Assembly: GCA_023129805.1 (NCBI GenBank)
Contig: JAGMBK010000068.1
Location: 1 to 9,386, forward strand
Source of the DNA: Candidatus Zixiibacteriota bacterium
GTDB taxonomy: Bacteria > Zixibacteria > MSB-5A5 > SM1-73
DNA: 9,386 nucleotides
Direction: 5' to 3'
A model generated the notes under the pieces. That model had not been told where the DNA came from. It saw only the letters and a program-made list of their open reading frames with translations, and made no database searches. The position numbers were made by a program, and so were the translations under genes. The number at the start of each line of letters is the position of its first letter. Within the stretch, counting starts at the first letter, position 1. Shown one piece after another: positions 1-6,714 of the stretch.

Positions 1-574
1 AATTGCTGGTGGCTACTGCGGTCTTGACCGGCACTCGCATCAGAAGATACATCACCGGAACTTTTATTATTGCACCCCCCACCCCTAAAAGCCCGGAGAC
101 GTTACCGGCAAAAAATGAGGCACCCATGCCCAAAGGAAGATGAGTTGTTTTGTACGATCCTTCCTTATAGTTTAAATTGCCTATGTTTTTCATCTCATCT
201 CCTATGTATCCATCGGATTTTTTCCGTAACATTGTCCAGGCAGTGCAGGCCAAAAGAGCGGAAAAGAGGATACATAGAATCTGAGGTTTCATGATACCCG
301 CCACCACCCCTCCGGCAATGGCGCCCAGTGTGGTTGCCAGCTCCAGAGTCATCCCCAATCGTATGTCGGTCAGATGTTTTTTTACATACAAACTTGCCGC
401 TCCAGAAGAGGTGGCGATCACGCACACAAGAGATGCTCCAATAGCTTCCCTCATAGGCACTCCGAACACTAAAGTCAACATGGGAATGATAAGGATTCCC
501 CCGCCTAATCCCAAAACCGAACCCAAAAGCCCGGCAAACATCCCGCCTAATGCCATAAAGAAAAAATCAGACAT
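1..574 (-). CDS. TauE/SafE-family permease, partial (C-terminus off the left edge)
   Basis: An open minus-strand frame runs from an ATG at 574 to the window edge, giving 191 residues. The translation is very hydrophobic and contains the family's internal duplication: GLGGGILIIPML at about residues 22-33 and GLLGVGGAIIKVPVM at about 161-175. Each is followed by a short stretch leading to A(I/V)(G/A)(A/T)S. These paired glycine-rich segments mark the two halves of TauE/SafE (DUF81) permeases, inner-membrane proteins linked to export of sulfite, sulfoacetate or other small organic anions. A charged cytoplasmic loop (about residues 117-145) separates the halves. The family is usually about 250-300 residues, so roughly the last third is missing. 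AAGGAAG at 585-591 lies 10 nt before the ATG and supports the start. The substrate cannot be inferred. The gene is separated from the protease gene by a repeat-rich spacer, so it is probably a separate transcription unit. Confidence 0.88.
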   Translation of the reverse strand, partial: MSDFFFMALGGMFAGLLGSVLGLGGGILIIPMLTLVFGVPMREAIGASLVCVIATSSGAASLYVKKHLTDIRLGMTLELATTLGAIAGGVVAGIMKPQILCILFSALLACTAWTMLRKKSDGYIGDEMKNIGNLNYKEGSYKTTHLPLGMGASFFAGNVSGLLGVGGAIIKVPVMYLLMRVPVKTAVATSN

Positions 575-604
575 TTTATCTTCGCTTCCTTGATAGTCAA
601 GGTT

Positions 605-644
605 GGTCGGGGGTTCCCTTCAGGATGAACCCTAACTCCCGACC
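605..644. repeat. Imperfect fold-back
   Basis: GGTCGG (605-610) pairs with CCGACC (639-644), and GGGTTC (611-616) pairs with GAACCC (627-632). Unpaired bases lie on the right side between the two stems. It resembles a REP-type hairpin and sits beside another at 650-675. Confidence 0.55.
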
Positions 645-649
645 GTTGA

Positions 650-675
650 GGTTCGGGGTGACGGCACCCCGAACC
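650..675. repeat. Strong 11-bp hairpin
   Basis: GGTTCGGGGTG (650-660) and CACCCCGAACC (665-675) are perfect reverse complements around the 4-nt loop ACGG. There is no T-run on either side, so a REP-like element is more likely than an intrinsic terminator. Confidence 0.7.
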
Positions 676-694
676 AACGGCTAGGTTTTGAATT

Positions 695-751
695 GGTAGC
701 CGCACCCTTCAGGGTGCGAGGAAGATACGCAGGCTGAAGCCTGCGGCTACC
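695..751. repeat. Two-hairpin cloverleaf repeat, copy A
   Basis: The outer arms GGTAGC (695-700) and GCTACC (746-751) enclose two perfect 8-bp hairpins. The first is CGCACCCT/AGGGTGCG (701-708 and 711-718, loop TC). The second is CGCAGGCT/AGCCTGCG (728-735 and 738-745, loop GA). Folded as single strand this gives a three-way junction. The right half recurs near the other end of the window (8689-8713, 24 of 25 bases identical to 727-751), so it is a dispersed family rather than a local accident. Confidence 0.75.
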
Positions 752-792
752 GCTTTCTACTTAATTAATAAAAGAACCTCTAGATGACGTCA

Positions 793-850
793 TCAGTTCG
801 GACAGAGCAATTCCTGATATTCCTCCGGATTGGACAGAATCTGAATTGCC
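793..850 (-). pseudogene. Relic duplicate of the S41 protease gene's 3' end
   Basis: Bases 811-850 match 931-970, the end of the protease gene, at 36 of 40 positions with a constant 120-bp offset. Read on the minus strand in the same frame, the relic encodes AIQILSNPEEYQELLCPN followed by TGA at 795-793. The live gene ends AIQILSDPEEYKELLSLR. Differences are partly synonymous (TCT/TCC, GAG/GAA, CTT/TTG) and otherwise mostly conservative, as expected if the copy once evolved as coding sequence. The two copies are separated by a nested hairpin at 860-903. It could be a tandem duplication of the gene end, or the residue of a paralogous protease gene lost by recombination. It has no start and is not expected to be translated. 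Confidence 0.55.
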
Positions 851-859
851 TTTTCGTGT

Positions 860-903
860 CCGCCAGGTTCGTATGAATGCATACGCATCCCCTGACCTGG
901 CGG
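860..903. repeat. Nested hairpin between the two protease gene tails
   Basis: The outer arms CCGCCAGGT (860-868) and ACCTGGCGG (895-903) are perfect complements. An inner hairpin CGTATG/CATACG (870-875 and 880-885) lies within them. The inner segment 870-888 matches 8922-8940 at 17 of 19 bases, so this unit also belongs to a dispersed family. It starts about 10 bp downstream of the protease stop and could act as a 3' mRNA stabiliser, but it lacks a T-tract. Confidence 0.65.
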
Positions 904-912
904 GAGAACCAG

Positions 913-2595
913 TCATCTTAAAGAGAGAAGTTCCTTATACTCCTCCGGATCAGACAGAATCTGAATTGCCTCCTTGATCTTGGGATGGTGCTTAAACCAC
1001 ACTCCCTCATACTTGGCGCTTTGTCCGTAAAGCTTAACCAAGATGTTTTCCTTTATTTCGGATTTTAGATACTCCTTGGATTTAGCAAAATCATTTTCCT
1101 TCTCTGCCCTCAGAAGCTTTTCCAGCTCCTCTACCCGTTGAATTATTGAGCCCGATCTTTTCTCCTCCTCTATTGCCTCTTTCAATTTCTCTAATTCCAG
1201 CTCAGATGAGGTCTGATAGTTGAACTCCTTGGTCTTAAGAAATTGTTTGAATTCAGAAAGCATGGCCTCATCCACCTTAAAATCTCTGGAGAGCTTAGGA
1301 TGGGTGGCGGTGTAGTGGACGGCGAAATCGAAAAATGAGAGCTTAGCCAAAAGATTGTATTCCAAAGGCAAAAGATCTTCATAGGGGACGACAACATCCG
1401 GTGCGATTCCCCCATCACCATAAACCACTCGTCCTCCCTTGGTGAAAAACTTTTGCCTTATCCGGGTTGAATCTGAGTCACCACTTCTCTCCTCTGAATC
1501 CTCCTCTAATGAAGCTATCATGCTCTGTAAATCCTCTGGTTTCTGAATGCTTCTCCCGGAAGGTATATAGTATTTGGCGGTGGTCAGCTTCAAACCAGAA
1601 CCATCTTTAAGTCGAATCACATTCTGCACCAGACCCTTGCCAAAGGTGGTATCTCCGATTATTATTCCTCTATCCCAGTCTTGAATGGCTCCCGCCACGA
1701 TCTCCGATCCAGATGCCGATCCCTCGTCCACCAACACGGCTAAAGGAAGCTCAGGATAAAGAGGTTTACCGAACGAATGAAATTCCTTGTTTTGACTTTT
1801 CACCTTTCCTTTAGTCTCCACTACCAGTTTGTCTGGCTCAAGGAAAACACTGGCAACTGCAACGGCTTGAGTGAGAAGCCCACCCGGATTTCCTCTCAGG
1901 TCCAGAATCAAGCCTTTTATGTTTTCTCGCAAAAGCTCACTTACCGCCTCTTTGAGCTCATCGGCTGAAATGTCGGAGAAACGATTCAGTCTGACGTATC
2001 CGATTCCTTCACCAGCTACGCCATAATAGGGGACTGCTCTTATGGAGATTACATCTCTTTGGATAGCGTATTCCATGGGCTCACCGATCCCTTCCCTTTC
2101 AATGGTGATATGAACCACTGTTCCCTTCTTTCCCCTGAGTTTGGCAACCGCCTCCTCCACGGTGATGCCTTTGGTGGAGACGCCTTCAATCTTTACTATC
2201 CTGTCTCCAGCTTGAATCCCCATTCGCTCAGCCGGGGTGTCTTCCAAAGGAGAGATGACTGTGAGCCATCCGTCCTTGATGGCGATCTCTATCCCCAATC
2301 CCTCAAACTGACCATGAGTGTCCTCCAGAAGAGCATGATACTGTTTTGGATCCAGATACTCCGAGTATGGGTCCAGGGTTTTTAGCATCCCCTTAATTCC
2401 CGCCTTGATCAGATCTTCGGAATCAACATCCTCCACATAGTGAGAGTTTACCACCGAAGCCACCTGGCTGAATTCCTCCAGATTTGCGTAAAGATTGTCG
2501 GTTAAGGCATAAACCAGTCCCCCGATCAAAAGCCCGATTATAGCTACACCCAAAAACAGAGCACCTTTTTTGATTTTCATGTATTCTCCCAGCAT
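913..2595 (-). CDS. ctpA: S41-family C-terminal processing protease (CtpA/Prc type)
   Basis: The product is a secreted or membrane-anchored serine protease that cuts substrates near their C-termini in the cell envelope. From the chosen ATG it is 560 residues. It starts with a short basic stretch (MKIKKG) and a hydrophobic segment (about residues 11-30), consistent with a signal peptide or anchor. A PDZ domain follows (about 90-168, with GLGIEIA and AGDRIVKIEG). The S41 core carries LDLRGNPGG (about 231-239), GSASGSE with the presumed nucleophile Ser295, and TFGKG with Lys320. The Ser-Lys gap of 25 residues matches E. coli Prc. Residues from about 330 form a long extension, charged and probably coiled-coil near the end. 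The start at 2595 is favoured by GGAGGT 5 nt upstream. A TTG at 2601 overlaps that site, and an ATG at 2580 has a weaker site. The gene follows tmk after a 253-bp spacer and probably has its own promoter. The symbol reflects family membership. Confidence 0.93.
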   Translation of the reverse strand: MLGEYMKIKKGALFLGVAIIGLLIGGLVYALTDNLYANLEEFSQVASVVNSHYVEDVDSEDLIKAGIKGMLKTLDPYSEYLDPKQYHALLEDTHGQFEGLGIEIAIKDGWLTVISPLEDTPAERMGIQAGDRIVKIEGVSTKGITVEEAVAKLRGKKGTVVHITIEREGIGEPMEYAIQRDVISIRAVPYYGVAGEGIGYVRLNRFSDISADELKEAVSELLRENIKGLILDLRGNPGGLLTQAVAVASVFLEPDKLVVETKGKVKSQNKEFHSFGKPLYPELPLAVLVDEGSASGSEIVAGAIQDWDRGIIIGDTTFGKGLVQNVIRLKDGSGLKLTTAKYYIPSGRSIQKPEDLQSMIASLEEDSEERSGDSDSTRIRQKFFTKGGRVVYGDGGIAPDVVVPYEDLLPLEYNLLAKLSFFDFAVHYTATHPKLSRDFKVDEAMLSEFKQFLKTKEFNYQTSSELELEKLKEAIEEEKRSGSIIQRVEELEKLLRAEKENDFAKSKEYLKSEIKENILVKLYGQSAKYEGVWFKHHPKIKEAIQILSDPEEYKELLSLR

Positions 2596-2600
2596 AATCA

Positions 2601-2606
2601 ACCTCC
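2601..2606 (-). promoter_or_regulatory. Shine-Dalgarno site fixing the protease start
   Basis: GGAGGT on the minus strand ends 5 nt before the ATG at 2595. It overlaps the upstream TTG codon at 2601-2599, which therefore cannot be the start. Confidence 0.75.
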
Positions 2607-2639
2607 GGATATCTTGCTTATTCTATTTAGATCATTTTA

Positions 2640-2669
2640 AATGTAGTTTCTAAAAGTAAATACTTTCAA
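2640..2669 (-). promoter_or_regulatory. Candidate sigma-70-like promoter for the protease gene
   Basis: On the minus strand TTGAAA (2669-2664) is followed after 18 nt by TACATT (2645-2640). These match the -35 and -10 consensus at 5 of 6 and 4 of 6 positions. Transcripts would have a leader of a few tens of bases before the strong ribosome binding site. The region is AT-rich, so chance matches are likely. Confidence 0.3.
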
Positions 2670-2729
2670 GCAACCACTTCGCAATATTTGCCTAACCCTG
2701 GATTGTATTATTTTGTGGTTGAAGCTCTG

Positions 2730-2783
2730 GTTGGGGCAGGGGTTTAACCCTTGCCCCAACATAAATGCCCAATGAATTGGGCA
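2730..2783. repeat. Two adjacent hairpins downstream of tmk
   Basis: The 15-nt arms 2730-2744 and 2746-2760 (core GTTGGGGCA/TGCCCCAAC) pair with a single internal mismatch and almost no loop. Next to them, TGCCCAAT (2766-2773) and ATTGGGCA (2776-2783) form a perfect 8-bp stem. On the minus strand the second stem is followed only by TTTATG, so it could be a weak terminator for tmk. The first looks like a REP-type repeat. Confidence 0.6.
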
Positions 2784-2848
2784 ACTACGAGCATCGAATT
2801 TTTATCAGATTCGGAATGGATTAAACATTCACCCCCGACTAGTCTGAC

Positions 2849-3496
2849 TTACCTATCGGAAGACCTGCTCGATTTAACCAAGAAAGAATCCACCACCTTC
2901 TTCACCTTTTGCCAGGTTTTATCGATATTCTCCGTTCCATCGATGACCTTTATTCTTTTTCTGTTCTGTCGGGCAATGGTTAAATATCCTTCCCTTATCC
3001 TCTGGTGAAATTCAAATCTCTCCTTTTCCAGACGATCTTTGTCTCTTTTTTCCTTCTTTCTCCTTTTAAAGGACGTCTTAACCGGCACATCTAAAAGTAT
3101 GGTCAAGTCCGGCAAAAGTCCGAATGTGAAGACTGAGTTTAAGTATTTTATCATCTTTTTATCCAAACCTCGCCCATAACCCTGATAGGCTAAGCTGGAG
3201 TCTGAGTATCTATCACAGACAACCACTTTACCCTCTTTTAGGGCGGGTGAGATCACCCTCTGGGTGAGCTGAGATCTGGCGGCTTCATACAACAAAAGTT
3301 CGGTCACAGCGGTCATCTCTGAGTTTTTTTTACTCAGAAGGATTCTTCTAATTCTTTCCGCTATCCTGTCTCCTCCCGGCTCCCTTACCAGAATTACGTT
3401 ATACCCCTTTCTTCGGAGGTAGAAGTCAAGCCTACGCGCCTGGGTGGTCTTACCACAGAAATCTATTCCTTCAAAAGTTATGAAAAATCCAGCCAT
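2849..3496 (-). CDS. tmk: Thymidylate kinase
   Basis: The enzyme phosphorylates dTMP to dTDP with ATP in the cytoplasm, a required step of dTTP synthesis. The 215-residue product has the usual length and motifs: P-loop GIDFCGKT (residues 10-17), REPGG (38-42) for the nucleotide monophosphate, DRYSDSSLAYQGYGRGL (95-111), and a basic LID (about 144-160) leading to RLEKERFEFHQRIREGYL. The second residue after Ile in the P-loop is Phe13, where most family members have Gly (EGIDG). The GxxxxGKT spacing is intact, so activity is expected. The ATG at 3496 gives the standard N-terminus, but no good Shine-Dalgarno site lies close to it; AAAGGAAA is about 18 nt away. The gene lies downstream of the ino1 terminator and is probably transcribed from an AT-rich promoter region between 3497 and 3600. 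Confidence 0.95.
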   Translation of the reverse strand: MAGFFITFEGIDFCGKTTQARRLDFYLRRKGYNVILVREPGGDRIAERIRRILLSKKNSEMTAVTELLLYEAARSQLTQRVISPALKEGKVVVCDRYSDSSLAYQGYGRGLDKKMIKYLNSVFTFGLLPDLTILLDVPVKTSFKRRKKEKRDKDRLEKERFEFHQRIREGYLTIARQNRKRIKVIDGTENIDKTWQKVKKVVDSFLVKSSRSSDR

Positions 3497-3663
3497 GATC
3501 GAAGATATCTATTGTTTCCTTTTGGGATGAATTTTTAAAGAGCAAAATTCAAAGAGAAAAATTCAAAATTAAACTGCACCGATTTTAACTTTTGCTTTTA
3601 AAATTTTAATCCTTCTTTGATGGCGGCGGACGGCGGACTGCATTTTAGCTCGCACCGTCGCAT

Positions 3664-3700
3664 AGAAAACAAAGAGGTGGCATAAGATTCCAACCACCTC
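3664..3700 (-). terminator. Intrinsic terminator after ino1
   Basis: On the minus strand GAGGTGG (3700-3694), a 13-nt loop and CCACCTC (3680-3674) form a 7-bp stem. TTTGTTTTCT follows directly. It lies about 35 bases past the ino1 stop and is the only convincing rho-independent terminator in the window. It probably closes the inositol-lipid operon and isolates tmk. Confidence 0.7.
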
Positions 3701-3734
3701 CCTGAAATGCTTTAGCTATTTCTTAAATAGGGTT

Positions 3735-4859
3735 CTATCTTCTCACCGGTTTCTTGGTTTTCAAAGGTGCAGCCTTTTTTGCTTTTTTTCCATATTTTCT
3801 AATGAATTCTTCAGTCAGAACGCGTGCTTCCTCATCCGTATGCTGCTTGGGTGGCGATTTCATGAAATAGGAAGATGGGGCATCCATGGCTCCAGAAAGT
3901 TTGTGATTTAAAGCCAACCTGCAGCATCTCACCGCATCTATCACTACCCCGGCGGAGTTAGGTGAGTCCCACACCTCTAATTTAAACTCCACATTCAAGG
4001 GAACGTCACCGAAGGTGCGTCCTTCCATCCTTATGTAAGCCCATTTTCGATCAGTCAGCCAGGGTACATAATCGGAGGGTCCGATATGCACATTGTCAGC
4101 ACCTATGTCGTAATCCAGTTGGGAGGTAACCGCATTGGTCTTGGATATCTTCTTCGATTCCAGTCGGGAACGCTCCAGCATGTTCAAAAAGTCAGTATTT
4201 CCCCCCACGTTTAATTGAGAGGTCCTCTCCAACTTCACTCCTCTGTCCCGGAAAAGCCTGGTTAAGACCCGATGCGCAATGGTGGCTCCCACCTGTGATT
4301 TGATGTCGTCGCCGATCACCGGCAAGCCCCGATCAGCAAAACGCTTATGCCAATATTTCTCCCGGGCGATGAAGACCGGGATGCAGTTGACGAAGCCACA
4401 GCCAGCGTCCAGAACCTGCTCCACATACCACTTGGTTGCCTCTTCGCTCCCCACCGGCAGATAGCTGACCACCACATCCGTTTTGGTATCCTTAAGTATC
4501 TTAACTATATCAGCCGTGGGACCGGGAGCTTTTTGAATTATCTTGGAAAGATACTCTCCCAACCCATCATGAGTCATCCCCCGGTGGACCGGAACTCCCA
4601 GCCGGGGCACCGAACAGAACTTATAAGTGTTGTTGGGATAGGTAAAGATGGCTTCGGAAAGATCCTTTCCCACTTTCTTTTTGTCAATGTCAAAGGCGGC
4701 AGAAAACTCGATATCTCTTATGTGATACCCCCCTAAATTGACGTGCATCAATCCGGGGACGAAATCTTTTTCCTTTGCATTCTTATAATATTCCACCCCC
4801 TGCACGAAAGAGGAGGCACAATTGCCCACGCCGATTATGGCAACCCTCACCTTATCCAT
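3735..4859 (-). CDS. ino1: Inositol-3-phosphate synthase (MIPS)
   Basis: The enzyme converts D-glucose 6-phosphate to 1L-myo-inositol 3-phosphate using bound NAD+ and supplies inositol for phospholipids or osmolytes. The 374-residue product matches the compact actinobacterial/archaeal type rather than the 500-residue eukaryotic form. Visible motifs are the Rossmann start GVGNCASS (10-17), [11 protein letters not shown] (183-193), [12 protein letters not shown] (216-227), KTNAV (240-244, with a family-conserved catalytic-region Lys), [10 protein letters not shown] (263-272), GRTFGD (280-285) and [11 protein letters not shown] (299-309). The last 17 residues are Lys/Arg/Ala/Pro-rich and probably disordered. 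AAAGGAGG 4 nt before the ATG makes the start secure. It follows the PIP synthase gene by 65 bp and is closed by an intrinsic terminator. The pairing with a CDP-alcohol transferase points to phosphatidylinositol synthesis. Confidence 0.95.
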   Translation of the reverse strand: MDKVRVAIIGVGNCASSFVQGVEYYKNAKEKDFVPGLMHVNLGGYHIRDIEFSAAFDIDKKKVGKDLSEAIFTYPNNTYKFCSVPRLGVPVHRGMTHDGLGEYLSKIIQKAPGPTADIVKILKDTKTDVVVSYLPVGSEEATKWYVEQVLDAGCGFVNCIPVFIAREKYWHKRFADRGLPVIGDDIKSQVGATIAHRVLTRLFRDRGVKLERTSQLNVGGNTDFLNMLERSRLESKKISKTNAVTSQLDYDIGADNVHIGPSDYVPWLTDRKWAYIRMEGRTFGDVPLNVEFKLEVWDSPNSAGVVIDAVRCCRLALNHKLSGAMDAPSSYFMKSPPKQHTDEEARVLTEEFIRKYGKKAKKAAPLKTKKPVRR

Positions 4860-4863
4860 ATCC

Positions 4864-4883
4864 CCTCCTTTCGATTATAACCT
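4864..4883 (-). promoter_or_regulatory. Strong Shine-Dalgarno site and possible -10 box of ino1
   Basis: AAAGGAGG (4871-4864) sits 4 nt before the ino1 ATG. Just upstream on the minus strand is a consensus -10 hexamer TATAAT within GGTTATAATCG, but no good -35 box lies 16-18 nt further up. If it is used, the transcript would start near the ribosome binding site with a leader of only about 15 nt. The ribosome site is well supported; the promoter is tentative. Confidence 0.45.
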
Positions 4884-4924
4884 GTCCGTGGTTTGGCAAA
4901 ACACAAATTATTACCTGAATCAAT

Positions 4925-5551
4925 TTATTTACTTTCCAGTTTTTTAAGTTCATTTCGGATGAAGACCACCCTCTGGATCACGGTGATATTGGCGAAGATG
5001 GCGATGAACCAGATGGTTATTATTACAAAATATATTCCGATCCCGGGGATGGCGCCCAGAAGGGATCCGATGGCTAAGTAGGTTATCCTTTCCTCTCTTT
5101 TCATAAACCCCACCTTACACTCAATCCCCAAGCCCTCTGCTCTTGCCCGGGTGTAGCTCACCATGAAAGAACCGGTGATGGCAAAAATTATGGGGTAAAT
5201 GACATGACTGTGCTCATCATAAAAAAAGATAGCCAAGCCCAAAAAAAGCAGGACTTCCGAATACCTGTCGATGGTGGAATCCATTAGGGCACCGAATTTT
5301 GACATTCGGTTGGTCTCCCGGGCTAACCTCCCATCCAGCACGTCGCACACGCCCGCCAACACCACCATCACTCCGGCGGAGAAAAAATAGCCCTGCCGAA
5401 AGAAGTTGAAAGCCAAGATGCTGAGCACCAGTCCGGAGAAGGTGAGAACGTGAGGATGAACCCTTAAGTTTATCAGAAACTTAGCGATAGGCTCGATGAC
5501 CGTCTCAAATCCGCGGACCCAGTGTTTGTTTAAAAGTTTAAGCTCTGCCAT
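4925..5551 (-). CDS. CDP-alcohol phosphatidyltransferase, probable phosphatidylinositol-phosphate synthase
   Basis: This integral membrane enzyme is predicted to displace CMP from CDP-diacylglycerol with a polar alcohol phosphate. The 208-residue product carries the full catalytic signature DxxDGxxAR-x8-GxxxDxxxD: Asp70, Asp73, Gly74, Ala77, Arg78, Gly87, Asp91 and Asp95. These metal- and CDP-binding residues sit among about six hydrophobic segments. The later stretch SYTRARAEGLG (132-142), followed by a charged KREER turn, resembles the mycobacterial PgsA1/PIP synthase group, which uses inositol phosphate. The direct neighbour ino1, 65 bp downstream, makes that substrate, so PIP synthase is the best reading. 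Phosphatidylglycerophosphate synthase (pgsA) is the main alternative. The ATG at 5551 has no strong Shine-Dalgarno site (GTGGAAA lies about 10 nt upstream). The C-terminus is Lys/Glu-rich and cytoplasmic. Confidence 0.88.
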   Translation of the reverse strand: MAELKLLNKHWVRGFETVIEPIAKFLINLRVHPHVLTFSGLVLSILAFNFFRQGYFFSAGVMVVLAGVCDVLDGRLARETNRMSKFGALMDSTIDRYSEVLLFLGLAIFFYDEHSHVIYPIIFAITGSFMVSYTRARAEGLGIECKVGFMKREERITYLAIGSLLGAIPGIGIYFVIITIWFIAIFANITVIQRVVFIRNELKKLESK

Positions 5552-5618
5552 AGTGATGGATTTCCACTCATGTTTTACTCCAAGATCAAAGTTACTCCGT
5601 TGTCTACGCTTTATAATA

Positions 5619-6542
5619 TCAGTCCGATCTGGCTAAGTCAAGCGAAATTTCTTTTTCCACCATTTCTTGTCTTACCATGGTACTCTTCTTCTTGATCAAT
5701 CTATCGCACAAAAGGATGCTTCCCCCTCCCACCAAAAGCCCGGCTACTACATCGGAAATATAATGGAAGCGACCATAGACCGTGGAGATGAGTAAGCTTG
5801 CTATCAGAGGGGAAAGCACATAGTACAGGATGCGGTGATGCCTTCTGGCATATACTAAAACCACCAGTGCCACCGCCACATGAGAGCTGGGCATGGCTCC
5901 CCCTCGGATTCCTGCTACATCTATTAAACCATGAGCCAGAGAGGTAAAAAATCCACCATTTATCTCCACCTGATAGCTACTCACCAGAGCGAATCGGGGG
6001 CCCTCTACCGGAAAAAGTATGAATCCCAAATATGAGATATAATATGCCACCGCCGAGGTGAAGAGTAGATCATCGAATTCCTTGATCTTGTTGCTGAAGA
6101 AAAGCCCCACCCCCAGCACGACCAGAAGAAAGTAATAGAAGGAATAGGAAAACATCAAATACTCACTTGCGCCAAAGCAGATAAACTTCTGCATCCACAC
6201 GGTGGGATAGACGCCAAAAACTGCTAACTCCAGCCGGTTTATTAGAGGATCGAAGAATTGAGGAAAAATCAGGTGGACAAGATTTCTGGTCTCCTCATAA
6301 AGTAGGGTAAAAAACAGCAGAGGATACCAGTGACGGATAAAGAACATCCAGCGGCTCACTTTATGATTCAACCCATTGGCAACAAGAACCACTGCCACAC
6401 AGATGCCCAGATTAAAAGCGATATAAGTCATCCAGTTGGAAAGATTAGCATGGAAGATCAGAATCAAAAGGCTCAAAGCCGCCATGTAAATCAAGGTAGC
6501 TTTATCTATCAGAAGATACCTGCCAACTTTTTTGTTTGTCAT
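5619..6542 (-). CDS. PAP2-superfamily membrane enzyme (Aur1/inositol-phosphotransferase-like or lipid phosphatase)
   Basis: The 307-residue product has about six membrane segments and the PAP2 catalytic motifs. These are MPSSHVA (217-223) with His221, and YGRFHYISDVVAG (256-268) with His260 and Asp264. FPVEGPRF (177-184) stands where the first phosphate-binding motif would be and looks like the Aur1/inositol phosphorylceramide synthase branch rather than classical KxxxxxxRP phosphatases. Beside PIP synthase and ino1, two roles are likely: dephosphorylating phosphatidylinositol phosphate to phosphatidylinositol, or moving an inositol-phosphate head group to another lipid. The sequence cannot decide between them. 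The start is uncertain. ATG 6542 has no Shine-Dalgarno site; the bases before it are AT-rich and belong to the HsdS-like remnant. An internal ATG at 6485 is no better supported. The gap to the PIP synthase gene is 67 bp. Confidence 0.88.
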   Translation of the reverse strand: MTNKKVGRYLLIDKATLIYMAALSLLILIFHANLSNWMTYIAFNLGICVAVVLVANGLNHKVSRWMFFIRHWYPLLFFTLLYEETRNLVHLIFPQFFDPLINRLELAVFGVYPTVWMQKFICFGASEYLMFSYSFYYFLLVVLGVGLFFSNKIKEFDDLLFTSAVAYYISYLGFILFPVEGPRFALVSSYQVEINGGFFTSLAHGLIDVAGIRGGAMPSSHVAVALVVLVYARRHHRILYYVLSPLIASLLISTVYGRFHYISDVVAGLLVGGGSILLCDRLIKKKSTMVRQEMVEKEISLDLARSD

Positions 6543-6714
6543 TGCATTGAGATAAATTTTTTCTAACGTTAATATTCTTAATTATTTCCTCAAATTTTAC
6601 ATAATTAAAGCGACACAGAAGATTGTCAATTTGTAAGTATTCTGGTAAGAGATAATCTGCATCACACCTCAATCTTTCAATTGCTTGATTATATCTTATC
6701 TTTGAAACAATCAT
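6502..6714 (-). pseudogene. Truncated HsdS-like N-terminus
   Basis: A 70-codon frame starts at ATG 6714, sharing four bases (ATGA) with the DUF1016 stop, the usual sign of translational coupling. The first ~50 residues include a motif reading LRCDADYLLPEYLQID. It resembles the N-terminal (R)xDAxYYxPEYL segment of type I restriction specificity (HsdS) subunits, before the first DNA-recognition domain. Real HsdS proteins are about 400 residues. Here the frame reaches the PAP2 ATG at 6542 and its last ~13 residues are only an out-of-frame reading of that gene. So the gene is apparently cut off near 6545-6570. DUF1016 nucleases commonly sit beside HsdS/HsdM genes, which supports the assignment. 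It may still be translated as a short peptide. The homology call rests on motif recognition alone. Confidence 0.5.

Larger units (their letters stand above)
575..912. other. Intergenic region packed with fold-back repeats
   Basis: This 338-bp gap has no credible intact gene on either strand. It holds, left to right: an imperfect fold-back at 605-644, a strong hairpin at 650-675, a two-hairpin element at 695-751, a 12-bp perfect palindrome (GATGACGTCATC, 783-794), a relic of a protease gene end (793-850), and a nested hairpin at 860-903. None of the hairpins is followed by a T-tract on the minus strand, so none is a clear intrinsic terminator for the protease gene. The density of inverted repeats suggests repeated insertion of small REP/MITE-like units. 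Confidence 0.8.

Noticed and set aside
291..593. Plus-strand open frame of 100 codons
   Set aside because: It is antisense to the TauE/SafE permease, which has clear family motifs and its own ribosome binding site.
650..675. Intrinsic terminator of the protease gene
   Set aside because: The stem is strong, but no T-tract follows on either strand and it lies about 240 bp past the stop.
3541..3600. Specific promoter for tmk in the AT-rich spacer
   Set aside because: AAAATTCAAA repeats and several -10-like hexamers are present, but no hexamer pair with proper spacing stands out.
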